This document shows positions 1 to 10,358 of a DNA stretch of 64,000 nt, in pieces. The position numbers were made by a program, and so were the translations under genes. Location: contig QYRS01000001.1 in assembly GCA_006503535.1 (NCBI GenBank), forward strand, positions 4,464,001 through 4,528,000. Direction: 5' to 3'. Below the pieces are notes generated by a model, which was not told where the DNA came from, searched no databases, and saw nothing but the letters and a program-made list of their open reading frames with translations. This stretch comes from Arthrinium phaeospermum. Lineage: Eukaryota > Ascomycota > Sordariomycetes > Amphisphaeriales > Apiosporaceae. How positions within the stretch are numbered: the first letter of the stretch is position 1; every line of letters begins with the position of its first letter.

Positions 1-417
1 CAGTGATCGCCTACGTGTACACACTAACGGCCATGCAAGTTAACCTGACAGCCTGAAGGAAGAGGTACCTATTTCATTTGATCCACTTGACATCCATGGG
101 CTGTCTCGCGCCTCCGCAGCACTGCCGAATAATTCCGTGACCCAAACTCCTCCAGCTTCCAAGATAAAATACGCACCTTCCTCACTTACTTAATGCACGA
201 TCCAGTCTTGTTTCTCAAGGGAGTCCATCTTTGATCTTCTGAGATTTTTATTCCCACTTTTACGATTCTCAACTCTCTTCTATGGGAATATTATCTTTGC
301 AAACTGAATGCGGTCGATTTGAGGCGTGTTGCAGTTTATTCTAAGGAGTGCGAGCCCCTTACGGATTTCTCAACAGAGCAATCATCACAACGTTATAATT
401 CGCCAATCTCACTCACC
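1..417. other. Left-edge non-coding stretch / 5' flank of first gene
   Basis: No supported gene. The last 200 bases are pyrimidine-rich with short ATG-free stretches, as expected for a promoter and 5' leader of the gene starting at 418. Confidence 0.4.
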
Positions 418-1476
418 ATGGCCAGCATCCCGAGTTTTGGCCCCATCGGCGATGACTTGATGTATCCCGTATTCGATGACGCAACTAAGCAACGCGTTGA
501 AGAGCGCCGCGTGGTGAGGGCTAACCTCCGCCTGTTGGGAGACCCGGCATTCAGTCCACGCATACCATACACGTGGGGATTTACCATCTACCGCGCTGTA
601 CCAGGTCAGGAGCAGGATGCACGCTTCACTGAGGGCGTCAGAAGGCTGACCGAGTGGATGCGATGGATGATCCGCAATCGTCGCTACACCGATGAAGACA
701 TGCAGATCTGGCCGTTGTACCCAGACGTCATGCCGCGGTCGGCCGACCATGATGCGTGGGACGATGTGGCGGCGCGGCTGTGGAACGAGGTCGTGGAGGA
801 CTACCCCAATGCTGACGAGGTGGATACTGCCCAACTTGGCGAGGAGGACTTCAGTCCAGTAGGCGAGCATTTCCTGTCTTGGGTTGCCCAGAAAAATGTC
901 GACACTTCGCGTCGCAATTCTCGTTATGATTTCTGTTTGATCATCGACGAGACAGCATTGCAGATGCTGGAGGGCCTACCAGCCGAGACACCACCCCTGA
1001 AGACGCCTGATCTTGGACCCAAGCCAACAGCAGAAGACAATGGTCCGCAAGCCCTGCCACCGCCAAAGTCGGACCAAGAGCGAGCTAGAGAACTGTCCCG
1101 GGATACCTGGGTCTGGATGCTGGACCGCGAGACGAGTAAGTTGCTTCTTATGTATTATGTCGTGGACGTAGAGCACCGTAACATTCTCTTGTGCCTTTGC
1201 TAACGGCGGAATTCGACAATGGCAGTGGGATGCTATAAAGATGGACAAGACCTCGAGTTCCCGCCATGGGCTAGGATACGGCTATGGGACTTTTACGCAG
1301 CGTGGTTTAGACGGGCTATCAGGGCGGAAACGACGTGGTGGGATACGCATATCGAAGAAGATAAGGTGCAGTGGGACAAGATTCGATGGTGGGTTTCTGG
1401 CTCTGCTGTGGCTGCTAATGAGATTCGGCGGAGATATCGTGCGGAAACGGCTGCGGCTGCGGCCACAAACGCTTGA
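418..1476 (+). CDS. Fungal protein of unknown function, two exons
   Basis: Exons 418..1135 and 1226..1476 give a 322-residue protein. The intron has a GTAAGT donor at 1136, a CTAAC branch site near 1200 and a CAG acceptor at 1225, and it splits a codon in phase 1. The start is the ATG in the context TCACCATGG at 418; the open frame runs further upstream only through non-ATG codons. The protein is rich in Trp, Arg and acidic residues. It has an early YTWGFTIYR stretch, a proline-rich low-complexity segment around residues 185-215, and a Trp-rich second exon. It has no signal peptide, membrane segment or catalytic motif that I recognise. The layout resembles a widespread, uncharacterised family in filamentous ascomycetes (recalled, not searched). 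Function unknown. Confidence 0.75.
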
Positions 1477-1632
1477 GCGTGAAGCATGCACTCACGCAAC
1501 TTGACCCAATCTCAGCTCCTTATATACGCGAGTGATGCCCCTTTAATGCAGTGTATCTGGGACGGCGGATTTGGTATGTGAAGTGTTCTGAAGTGCCCGT
1601 ATCTTGGTTCGGTAGAAATTCCCAGTGACCTC

Positions 1633-2661
1633 CTAATTATAAGACGTCGCGTTGGCCACATCATGCCCCAGCCCTTCCATCCTGACCTCTGCCTTCTTCG
1701 CCTCCAAAGCCGAGTAATTCCTCTTCATTGCCGCCTCCGTAAACTCCGACCCCGTCACCAGTGGATACTTCTTCCCCGGCCCCTGAATCCGACAATCGGT
1801 ATTCGGCTGGTTAAAGTACGCCATCGAGTACCGCGGCCCGAAATAATCCACCGCCGGGTCGCACGGGGTCTTGACCCGGTGAAACGTCGACTTGAACCGG
1901 TCGTCGGACCACGACATGAGCAGGTCGCCGATGTTGCACACAACCTCCCCCGCCCGGGGCTCGACCTTGGTCCAGACATCGCCGCGCCCGAACGCGGTAA
2001 ACACCTCGCGCCCGGGGCAGATCTCCAGCCCGCCCTGCCCGGGCCGCTGGAACAGCAGCGTCAAGAAGTCCCAGTCGGCGTGCGCGCCCGCGCGGTAGTA
2101 GTCGCGCGGCACGGCCCGCGCCGGGTCGAGGGCGAAGTAGTGCAGCAGGCGGAGCACGGTCTGGATATTGGGTTTTGTGATGTCGTGGTAGTCGACGAAG
2201 TAGCGGTCGGGGAACCCGAGGCCCCGCGCGAAGCAGACCATCAGCCGCTCCGAGACGGCCTGCGCCTTGTGCATGAAGTCGAGGCTCTGCTGCCGGAACC
2301 CGGCGAGCGCGGTCTCGGGGAGCCACATGCCGTCCATGGCGGCGCCGTACTGCATCTGGTACGACTCCTTCTGGTCGGGGACGCCGGTGCTGGGGCGGAT
2401 CTGGGCGGCCTTCTCCCAGCCGACGTTGCGGCGCGAGAAGGGGACCGTGGCTTTCACGGCGTCCGGCAGGGCGAAGAAGCGCGCGGCGTTGTCGAATTGG
2501 GCCTCGATCTCTTCTGACGAGAGGCCGTGGTCGACTATCACGAAGAAGCCGTCCGTTTCCGCTGCCGCGACGAGCTGCTTGGTGATTTCGTCGATGCGAC
2601 TGTCGAAGTCGGCCAGCGAGATCTTTGGGATGCTCCGGTGGGCGTATTTTGTTGTGTCCAT
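1633..2661 (-). CDS. 2-oxoglutarate/Fe(II) dioxygenase, thymine-hydroxylase/isopenicillin-N-synthase-like
   Basis: A single-exon gene encoding 342 residues. The chosen start is the Met at 2661 (MDTTKYAHR); the frame extends 21 codons upstream into AT-rich DNA that looks non-coding. An N-terminal DIOX_N-type region covers residues 10-120 and a 2OG-FeII_Oxy domain about 165-285. The iron ligands are complete: H194 and D196 in the HAD motif and H261 in STFHRV. The 2-oxoglutarate-binding R277-x-S279 is in PRYS. The enzyme should therefore be active and hydroxylate a small substrate in the cytosol with release of succinate and CO2. Fungal members of this branch include thymine 7-hydroxylase, but substrates vary widely. 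It is divergent from a cyclic amidohydrolase (start 3269) and near a nucleobase permease, which favours a nucleobase-like substrate (inference). Confidence 0.85.
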   Translation of the reverse strand: MDTTKYAHRSIPKISLADFDSRIDEITKQLVAAAETDGFFVIVDHGLSSEEIEAQFDNAARFFALPDAVKATVPFSRRNVGWEKAAQIRPSTGVPDQKESYQMQYGAAMDGMWLPETALAGFRQQSLDFMHKAQAVSERLMVCFARGLGFPDRYFVDYHDITKPNIQTVLRLLHYFALDPARAVPRDYYRAGAHADWDFLTLLFQRPGQGGLEICPGREVFTAFGRGDVWTKVEPRAGEVVCNIGDLLMSWSDDRFKSTFHRVKTPCDPAVDYFGPRYSMAYFNQPNTDCRIQGPGKKYPLVTGSEFTEAAMKRNYSALEAKKAEVRMEGLGHDVANATSYN

Positions 2662-2944
2662 TGTGAGATATATACTTGGGTAAATGTGTTTGAGATGAAT
2701 ATCACTAAAATATTCAATTGTCATTCACCCCTTAAATTGAGTAAGCAATCAGGAGCTTTATGTGAGTCTGCAAGCTTGCCGGGTTGGTGGACGTGTCATC
2801 ACTTAGGCTTGGGCTGCACAGCTCATAAGTGTAACACAGATTCTCGGTCCGTTCCTGATATACTTTCTTGGAGATTGCGGGCTTGGGTTACGAAGTCGTG
2901 AGGCGACGATAATCGTATCGGGAGTCGAGATCTGAAGATACTGG

Positions 2945-2989
2945 CTATCAATCCGGGGGTGGCCGTTGTGGATAAAGTCTAGGTTATCT
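2945..2989. promoter_or_regulatory. Two putative GATA (AreA-like) sites
   Basis: CTATCA (2945-2950) and TTATCT (2984-2989) are reverse complements of TGATAG and AGATAA, both fitting HGATAR. Paired GATA sites within about 40 bp are typical of nitrogen-catabolite-controlled fungal promoters. Such hexamers are also common by chance. Confidence 0.3.
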
Positions 2990-3023
2990 GTGGAGTTGGT
3001 GTTCCCCAGGCGGAGGAGGCCGC

Positions 3024-3041
3024 TCGGCAGATATGCCCCGA
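3024..3041. promoter_or_regulatory. Candidate zinc-cluster factor site, TCGG-N10-CCGA
   Basis: TCGG (3024-3027) and CCGA (3038-3041) form an everted CGG-N10-CCG palindrome, the geometry bound by Zn2Cys6 dimers of the Put3 type. The fungal purine activator UaY is known for the same half sites with N6 spacing, so this is not a canonical UaY site. It lies midway in the shared promoter. Confidence 0.35.
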
Positions 3042-3268
3042 ATCGAATGCATGCGGTATGCAGGTAGGCTGCATCTAAAGATGCACTCCGACCGATGTGG
3101 TCGTATTGACTAATTCGTTCGACTGAATGTTCGCAATGACAATACTAGGCACAATAGAAATCATATGGTCTTTCCATTGCTGTTAGCATGATCTAACTGA
3201 CCCTTTAGCAACATGTAGGTAAGGCGCACACACCGAGGACGTCCCTATCTGTATCGTTACACACCACC

Positions 3269-4788
3269 ATGTCAGACTCTCCTGGCAGTACTCTACTGCG
3301 AGACGTCACCGTCATCACAGTAGACCAGCGCAGACGTATCCTACTAAACGGCTTCATCTTAGTCCAAGATGGCCGCATAACCCACGTCACATCCGAGCCC
3401 CCAGACAGACTGCCGCAAGACATTCGGATACTATCCCTACCTGGACGAATCGTCATACCCGGTCTTATCAACAGCCACGCGCATCTGGCGCAGTCCCTCC
3501 TGAGGGGGTTGGCCGAAGACCTTCCCCTGCACTCCTGGCTCTGCGATCGAATCTGGCCGCTCGAGGCAGCCTACAGCGGCGAGGGAGACGCGGCGGATGG
3601 ATATGTAGCAGCGAGGCTGACCATAGCCGAGATGCTGCTGAGTGGCACCACGTGCTTTCTCGAGGCCATGCTCACCTACGGAAGCGGGTTCGCCAACGTC
3701 GCAAGGGCCGTCTCCGAGATGGGTATCCGAGCATGTCTTGTAAGTCGCCCGAAATCAGCTAACCGCAAGTATGCTCAGAACCCACCTGGCAAGTGACTGA
3801 CAACAAAAAGGGAAAACTCGTCAAGTTCGTAGAGACGAACCCAGCACTAGGGGTCGCGGACGCCAGGGACAAGGACCTAGACCACATGAGCATCCCGTCC
3901 CTTCTCGCAGCCCACTCCGAGTTCCACGGCACCTCCAACGACCGCCTCCACGTATGGGCCGCCTGCGGCACTCCGCGCGGCGCGCCCCTATCCTCCTTCG
4001 CCGAAGTGGGCAAGACATGCAAGCAACACGACATCGGCATCACCATGCACTGCGCCGAAGCCCCGCGCGACCTGGCCATCTTCCGGGACGTGTACGACGG
4101 CAAGACGCCGATGCAGTTCTGCCGAGACGCCGGGCTCGCGGGGCCCAAGACGGTGCTGGCGCACATGTGCCACCTGGACACGGAAACCGACCTGGCCATC
4201 CTGGAGGCATCGCGGACCACGGTGGCGCACAACCCGACGAGCAACCTCAAGCTTGCGTCGGGCATCGCGGAGGTGGGCCCGATGCTCAGAGAGGGGGTCA
4301 ATGTGGCATTGGGGACGGACGGGGCACCTTGTAACAACTCGTACGATATGCTTAGGGAGATGCATCTCGCGTCCATCCTGCACAAGGGGAATCTGCTCAA
4401 TGCCGGGTCCATAGGCGCTCACGAGGCGCTGGAGATGGCTACGATTCATGGGGCAAAGGCACTGGGCTTGGAGGCGGAAATCGGGAGTCTGGAAGTAGGG
4501 AAGAAGGCCGACTTGGTGGTCCTCGACGTGCGAGCGAGCTGGGCCGCGCCATGGGACCCTGAACTGTTTCCTCATGGCGGCATGGATCCTGTCAGCTTAG
4601 TTGTCGGTAGCTGCACAGGGAGAGACGTAACACACGTCATGGTGGACGGTCGAATTTTGGTGGAAGACGGCAAGCTACTTGTCGCAGATGAGAGCGCGAT
4701 TGTTCAGTCGGCCAGACAGGCAGTGGCGGGCATCCAGGAGAGAAGTGGTGTGAGGGCAAGTCGGAAGGCCGGATGGGAATACGAATAA
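3269..4788 (+). CDS. Cyclic amidohydrolase (MTA/SAH deaminase / AtzA-TrzN-like)
   Basis: Exons 3269..3739 and 3811..4788 give 482 residues. The intron has a GTAAGT donor at 3740 and AAG acceptor at 3810, phase 0; the acceptor is the least certain part. The protein is a complete metal-dependent deaminase/chlorohydrolase of the amidohydrolase superfamily. Metal ligands are H70-x-H72 in NSHAHL, H237 in MHCAE, H297 in VAHNPTSN and D327 in LGTDGAP; E240 would be the general acid/base. This subfamily deaminates or dehalogenates purine, pterin, triazine or thioadenosine rings and cannot be assigned one substrate from sequence. It shares a promoter with a thymine-hydroxylase-like dioxygenase, and a UapA-like permease follows 456 bp downstream on the same strand. 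A role in breakdown of an amino-substituted nucleobase or related heterocycle is the best inference. Confidence 0.87.
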
Positions 4789-5244
4789 GGCTCTCGGTCC
4801 CATGCTCTTGACATCAAGTAATATCGAAATCGAGATGTATTCGATATTCCGATTGCTTGGGTGTCCTACTTGGCATTTCCGCCAAGATCCAGCTCAAAGC
4901 TACAGTATAGGCTGTACCCCGGCAAGGGGAAATGTGTGTAAGTCCCTGAAGCGTCTTACAGGGGTTGACTTTCCATGTACCAAGCTTCCACACCCCGGCC
5001 AGCTCCGGGGTGATACGAAAGATACTGCAGCGTGCCTATCACAGACAACCAAGCCTTCGATACGACTGCCGGCATGGATTCCGGCATCGTGAATTCGGTC
5101 GTACAGATCGGCGGCCTACTGTTCGGTCCCGATAATGGTGTGGCATCAGAGAATGAGAACGAAGACACATAGGACCGACACATCATTATATCTGACTGGA
5201 GACGCATCTTCTCTCATTCGGAGTGGTGAAGAGGAAGTCGCACA
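4789..5244. other. Intergenic, amidohydrolase terminator and permease promoter
   Basis: No coding ORF is supported. The region holds the 3' end of the amidohydrolase and the permease promoter, with TCGG half sites around 5107-5131. Confidence 0.4.
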
Positions 5245-7349
5245 ATGTCTGCCTCGAGCCCATTCTCGGAGAAAGAATCCAAAGCGACCAAGGAGTCAGA
5301 ACCCCGCAACCCAGCCGGTCTCGATTCCATTTCCGAGCGCAGCCCCATCAACCAAGGGCTCAATTCGAAGCTGTCCTACCTCAAATGGTACTTGACAGGC
5401 AAGGAGACCTGGCTGGGGGATTATGTAGGTCATAATGCTCCTTTTCGACTCTCCTTTAAGTCCAAACTGCAATGCGGAACTCCTAACTTGTGATCGTAGG
5501 ATTACCTATATCTCATCACCCCCAATATATGGCCCCTGAACCGGAAGTATAAGCACCACAAGACACCGTTCTACGGTCTCCACGATGAGGTGGCCACATT
5601 ACTGACCATTATCCTGGGGCTCCAACATGCGCTATGCATGGTCGGGTCCATCGTGTCGCCTCCATTAGCCATCGCGAACGGCGCCTTCCATTTGGACTCG
5701 TCGACGACGCAGTACATGGTTTCGGCGGCGTTCATCACGGCCGGGATCGCGACAGCCCTCCAGGTGACCAGAGTACATCTAGCCAAGACGCCCTTCTTCA
5801 TTGGCACCGGGCTCCTGTCCGTGGTGGGGCCGACCTTTGATATTCTGCCTATTGCCTTCAACTATACCAGCAGGAGGTACAAAGACGGCACCTGTCCTAC
5901 CGGTTCCGATGGTGCGTCGTTGCCATGTCCGGACGCATGGGGGGCCATCCTGGGATCCATGCTCTGCACGGTTTGGGTACAGATCCTGATGAGCTTCGTA
6001 CCGCCAAAGACCCTGAACCGAATCTTCCCAAAGGTGGTCACCGGCAGCTTGTTGTTGCTGGTCGGCATCTACCTCGTTGGAGTCGGTATGCAGAATTGGG
6101 GTGGGAGTAGTAACTGCCATGGCGGCGAAGGCTTCTACGCGTTGTGTCCCGACACAACAGCCCCAAAACCATTGAGTTGGTAAGTTACGCCGTTACCCCG
6201 AGCCTGCATCACACAATTGGGAAAACACTGCGCTCATGTTTGGCGAGCGATAGGGGTCATCCGAAGCTGATAGGACTTGGGTTCGCCGTTTTTGTGTCCA
6301 TTGTCCTGGTGGAGCAATTTGGGTCGCCCCTGATGAAGTCCTCGTCAGTTATCATCGGACTGTTCGTCGGTTGCCTCATCTCCGGCCTGACTGGCTACTG
6401 GTCCATGGCAAACATCCGGGCGGCGCCCGCTGCGACGTTCCTCTGGGTTCACACCTTCAGGTTGTCAGTAGATGGTGCATTGATATTGCCTCTGTTGATC
6501 ATGTTTGCCTGCGAGGCAGTCTCATGCATGCCGGATATCCTCGCCACGGCTGAGATTAGCAATGTCGACATCGAGGGCACTGAGTTCAACTCCCGGGTCC
6601 AAGGAGGCATCTTATGCGACGGCCTCGGCAGCTTAATCAGCGCTTTGGGGACTGGGCCACCTATGGTCAGGTATGATCGCAACCATAAACTCTGAAATGT
6701 GATTGGCACGAGTTCTAAGAGAGTCCAAAAGTCAAGCAGGTAATAACGGAGTCATATCTCTGACGGGATGTGCCTCGAGGAGGGCAGGTTGGTGTGCTGC
6801 AGGTTTTCTTATCCTCATGGTGAGTGAACCTGGGCCAACGCTACATAGGCTCCTAGTTAAGCTGACAATGCTGCCCCAGGGGATCTTTGGAAAATTCGGA
6901 GCGGTCTTTGGATCAATGCCTCCATCGGTCCTGGGGGGCATGCAAGTTTTTCTCTGTTCAACCATAGCCGTAAGTTGCTCCGAGGACAGTCCTCCTGCCG
7001 GGTGCGTACTTTACACCATTAACGCGGCGGCGTACAGGTTGCTGGATTGCGGGTGCTGGGTTTGGTAAGGTACACGAGGCGCAATCGATTCATCTTGACA
7101 GTAGCGTTGGGTGTTGGGTTCCTCGACATTGTGCAGCCAGACTGGTTCTCTCGAATTCTGACTTACGATGGCGACAATGTCGCCCTGGCCGGTTTTGAGC
7201 AAGGTATCAACCTGATCGTCGAAACGCCTTTCATCGTGGCTGCAGTCATCGGGGTCTTTCTCAATCTGGTTCTCCCTGAAGACGCGAGCCAGATGGATGA
7301 CTTCATCAAAGATCAATCAGGTCATGCAGTCATGGAGAAACAGAACTGA
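5245..7349 (+). CDS. NCS2/UapA-type nucleobase permease, six exons
   Basis: Exons 5245..5424, 5500..6179, 6254..6670, 6732..6819, 6880..6969 and 7038..7349 join without frame breaks to 588 residues, close to the 574 of Aspergillus UapA. All donors are GT (GTAGGT, GTAAGT, GTATGA, GTGAGT, GTAAGT); the fourth exon's acceptor (6731) is the least certain. The protein is a polytopic plasma-membrane proton symporter of the nucleobase-ascorbate family. It begins with the typical cytosolic leader and WLGDYDYLYLITPNIWPL, then QHALCMVG in the first membrane region, the conserved FNSRVQGGILCDGLGS loop, and NNGVISLTG, the core of the family signature. Two specificity positions look changed: the residue before NNG is Gly instead of Gln/Glu/Pro, and the Glu normally four residues before the TM8 Asp appears as Ser (SCMPD). 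It probably imports the substrate handled by the neighbouring oxygenase and amidohydrolase. Confidence 0.85.
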
Positions 7350-8346
7350 TGGGCAAGCCTGGGAAAGTTGGGTGGGTGCTGGGGATAATACTTGGTCCTG
7401 TCGCTGCGCCCCCTCATGTTCGCCCTCGAAATAGGACGGAAGTCCGGCTAGTACTGTGTTACACTTTCGTCAAGCGGGCGGCTTAGACATAACCCAAAGT
7501 CTTATTGTTCCGAGTTCCTGTATGTGATAGATAGGAAATTGCCCAGTTATGGTCGGGCATGGTGCATCCATATATTTCACGATGCGGACCATGAGAAGAA
7601 GTTGGGTTACAGGGGGGCGGATCGGGGACAGAGATAGGTAATATGAAGAGTGAGTGAGTGAGGTCAACTCTCGGCCGTTCCTGCTATGCTACGCTCGCTG
7701 GCTTGGTCGGACAGTATTCTCCTCGAGGTAAGACAAGACTGCGCGACCCGCGGCAGATAAGTCGAGTTAAAATGACGGGTTCAATGTTGTCTACAATATT
7801 CTGCAATATTCCGCAAAATAAATAGGATAAAACTGGATAGTAATAACAGGAAATGTGACCAACTACGTTTCTCATATTGCTTTTGGTCTGTAAGAGGGTA
7901 ATTGCTAATACCTTCAGGGTAAGAGCTACCCCTGTTCAGCACCCTGTTTGCCTTAGAGTGCCAGACAGCCAGAACTGAGTGCCGGGGAAGATAGGCCACG
8001 TCTGGTAGGTCCAGTGGGTGCAGTGGGTGTGCAGCACGCTAAGCCCCTTGGAATGGGCCAGTGACGGTATAGGCGGCAAGTACCTCGTACCGACGCGAAC
8101 ACCCATGTCATGCCCGTCAATGGGAGCTGCTGGCGGAAGCGCGTCTCATCAATCAATCAGTATTTGCGACCAAATGCTGCAACCGCACCCTCTTCCCCCC
8201 CAGCTTTCCCAATTTTCTCCCATTTAATTTTTTTATTTTCCTCCCATCATCAACCATCGTCGCGTTCTCTATCAAGACTTGCGACCCGAATTCTGCCATT
8301 TTTTCCGACATTGTAAGAATTTCATCCTTGCAATTGCCCCAGCACA
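7350..8346. other. Intergenic between permease and AT-hook gene
   Basis: No convincing gene; the short ORFs on the minus strand are AT-rich and lack family-like sequence. The last 150 bases are pyrimidine-rich and fit the promoter and leader of the gene at 8347. Confidence 0.4.
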
Positions 8347-9198
8347 ATGGCGCCAGCTAGACCTACCCGCGGCCGTCCTTCGGGACGCGAACCTCGCGCA
8401 GCTGCCGCCACCCCCAAGAAGGCCGAGCCCGTCACTGCGGCCGAGTCTGGCGAGCCCCCCGTCAAGCGCGGCCGTGGCAGACCCCCGAAGAACGGCGTGA
8501 GCAAGGTCGTCAAGCCTGCCCCCTCCGGACGTCCTCGCGGTCGCCCCCCGATGGACCCCTCCAAGAAGAAGGCACCCGCCTCCCCCAAGGAGCCCTCGGG
8601 CCGGGGCCGTGGCCGCCCTCCCAAGTCGGACGCCGAGAAGGCCGCTACCCCCAAGAAGGCCGGCGCCACGCCCAAGAAGCTCACTACCTCTGCTTCCAAG
8701 AAGGCCGCCACCGCCAGCGCCAACAATGCCCGGACGGCGCGCGCAAGCAAACGCAAGAGCACCGACCCCGTCGATAACGGCGAGGAGGAGGAGCAGGACG
8801 AGGACATGGACGAGGAGGCCGACGCCGCCGTCGATGACGAGGAGGAGGACCACGCTGGTGAGTCCGACGCGTAGTTTGGACGCGTTCGTTCTCGTGGCCC
8901 ACAGGAGCTTCTTTCTGCTGTGGTGCACGGACGCGTTCGGCCAAACCCCCCTTTGGTGCTCGCTCACCAACCATCATCCATCGAACAGACAGTGACATGG
9001 ACCTTGGAGCCGAGGCTGATGTGAACGCACGCATCGCTCTAGACGACGATGAGGATGAAGACGATGATGCGCCGGGCTACGTGGCAGGCGATGTTGATGT
9101 TCCCGAGGTAAACCACCCCGTATAACCCTCTTCCCCGGGCCCCCCGTCCCCAGGGCGTATCGACGTGTTCTGACCAACGTCCTCAATAGGACGATTAG
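8347..9198 (+). CDS. Small multi-AT-hook chromatin protein
   Basis: Exons 8347..8857, 8989..9107 and 9190..9198 give 212 residues. The last exon encodes only Asp-Asp and the stop; without that splice the protein would end five residues later, at 9125. The first 100 residues carry a weak hook (RGRPSGR) and three strong AT-hooks (KRGRGRPPK, RPRGRPP, RGRGRPPK) set among Pro, Ala and Lys. PKKA-type repeats follow, then a long acidic tail (EEEEQDEDMDEEAD and DDDEDEDDDAP). This is the architecture of HMGA-like architectural proteins that bind the minor groove of AT-rich DNA in the nucleus. There is no catalytic domain. The AT-hook count is certain; the 3' splice structure is less so. No orthologue with known function is recognised. 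Confidence 0.75.
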
Positions 9199-10358
9199 AG
9201 CATCACCCCGCGACCACAAGCACCATACCTGAAAGGCCTCCTTGCTAGCGCTTTTCGGAGGATAAGTGGCGTTCAAGGCGGTCCGCAACAACAACAACAA
9301 ACTTGAGTCTACGGGATGTATGGTTGTTTTTCCTTGGTCGGCACACCGAGGAGTGAATGGATATGTATGCGACGGTACGGAGTAAGCGTTTTGGTTTTCG
9401 TGTTTTTGCTTGGGAAACAGGAATACAGGAAGCGCCGCTTGGTACTGCTTCCAAATACTTGTTGTTTAAGTTTCATGAGGGAATGGAATATATCGAAGTT
9501 CTGCCCGCCGTTGCCCGCCCCTTTCGTTGATCATCGTGAAATGCACGTCATGCTAGTCCGTCAATTTGGGTCCGACATGCGCTCCGGGGCTGCATAGCAT
9601 AGCATAGCATGCCGTGCGCATAGTTGGGTCGCCTGCATCAACCCAGGTTACGTGCATACTAATCGCCATTCCAGGATCAACCCCCAGCGCAACGCAAAGA
9701 CGATCGAGAGGATTCATCAATAGCCCCTACAACTCAACGATCCAATTAATCGAGAACGATGCAAAAACCATACCTAACGTAGCATCAAACTGAACCGTAC
9801 ACTCCCTAGAGGACCTCAGCATCATGCATACCACATCTCGTGGATGGTGCCGAAATGTGATAGATAGTATGCCAGAATCGAGCCCTTTTACTACTGCCTG
9901 CCCCTTTCTACAACCACTACTTTCAGCAGACTATCTATGCATTTGATTACACACAATACACTGAGACTTCTGTCGCGTAAGATATATGACACCAGAAAGG
10001 CGTCTGCATCTCTAATCATGCTTGATTCGCAACGCCTTGGGTGCAGCTTCTCTCCCTCGCTTGTACCAGAGACAGATAAGGGTCCATTTCAGGCCCGGTT
10101 TTGACAAGGAACACCGCCGACATGGGGGATTCATAAGGCCTTGGTTCATTCGTCGATTATTATTCCTAAAGCCACTGGACATGCCCTCGGCCACATAAGA
10201 AATATAACTCAGGCTACCACTACAGATCAACTACAAAAACATATCAAAGCAAAGGCTCTCTAGCAACCCCTTCGTCATCGTACATCGTATCCCCAGGTCC
10301 AGGATACTGCATCCCTGTGCATACAGTATCGTTTATCACCTTGACTGACTTATTATGA
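9199..10358. other. Convergent 3' intergenic region
   Basis: Separates the AT-hook gene and RAD7, which point toward each other. It contains a short GCATA microsatellite and otherwise AT-rich sequence with no supported gene. Confidence 0.4.
9592..9610. repeat. GCATA microsatellite
   Basis: Three full and one partial tandem copies of GCATA (GCATAGCATAGCATAGCAT). Confidence 0.8.

Larger units (their letters stand above)
2662..3268. promoter_or_regulatory. Shared divergent promoter of oxygenase and amidohydrolase
   Basis: A 607-bp intergenic region between two divergent start codons. It holds an inverted CGG-N10-CCG site (3025-3040) and two GATA-factor-type hexamers (CTATCA at 2945, TTATCT at 2984). 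No ORF in it looks coding. Confidence 0.5.

Noticed and set aside
1663..2517. 284-codon plus-strand ORF
   Set aside because: Antisense to the dioxygenase gene, Arg/Pro/Val-rich shadow of GC-biased third positions, while the minus strand has all catalytic residues.
8272..8970. 232-codon minus-strand ORF rich in Gly and Leu
   Set aside because: Mirror of the AT-hook gene's Pro/Lys codons; low complexity with no family features.
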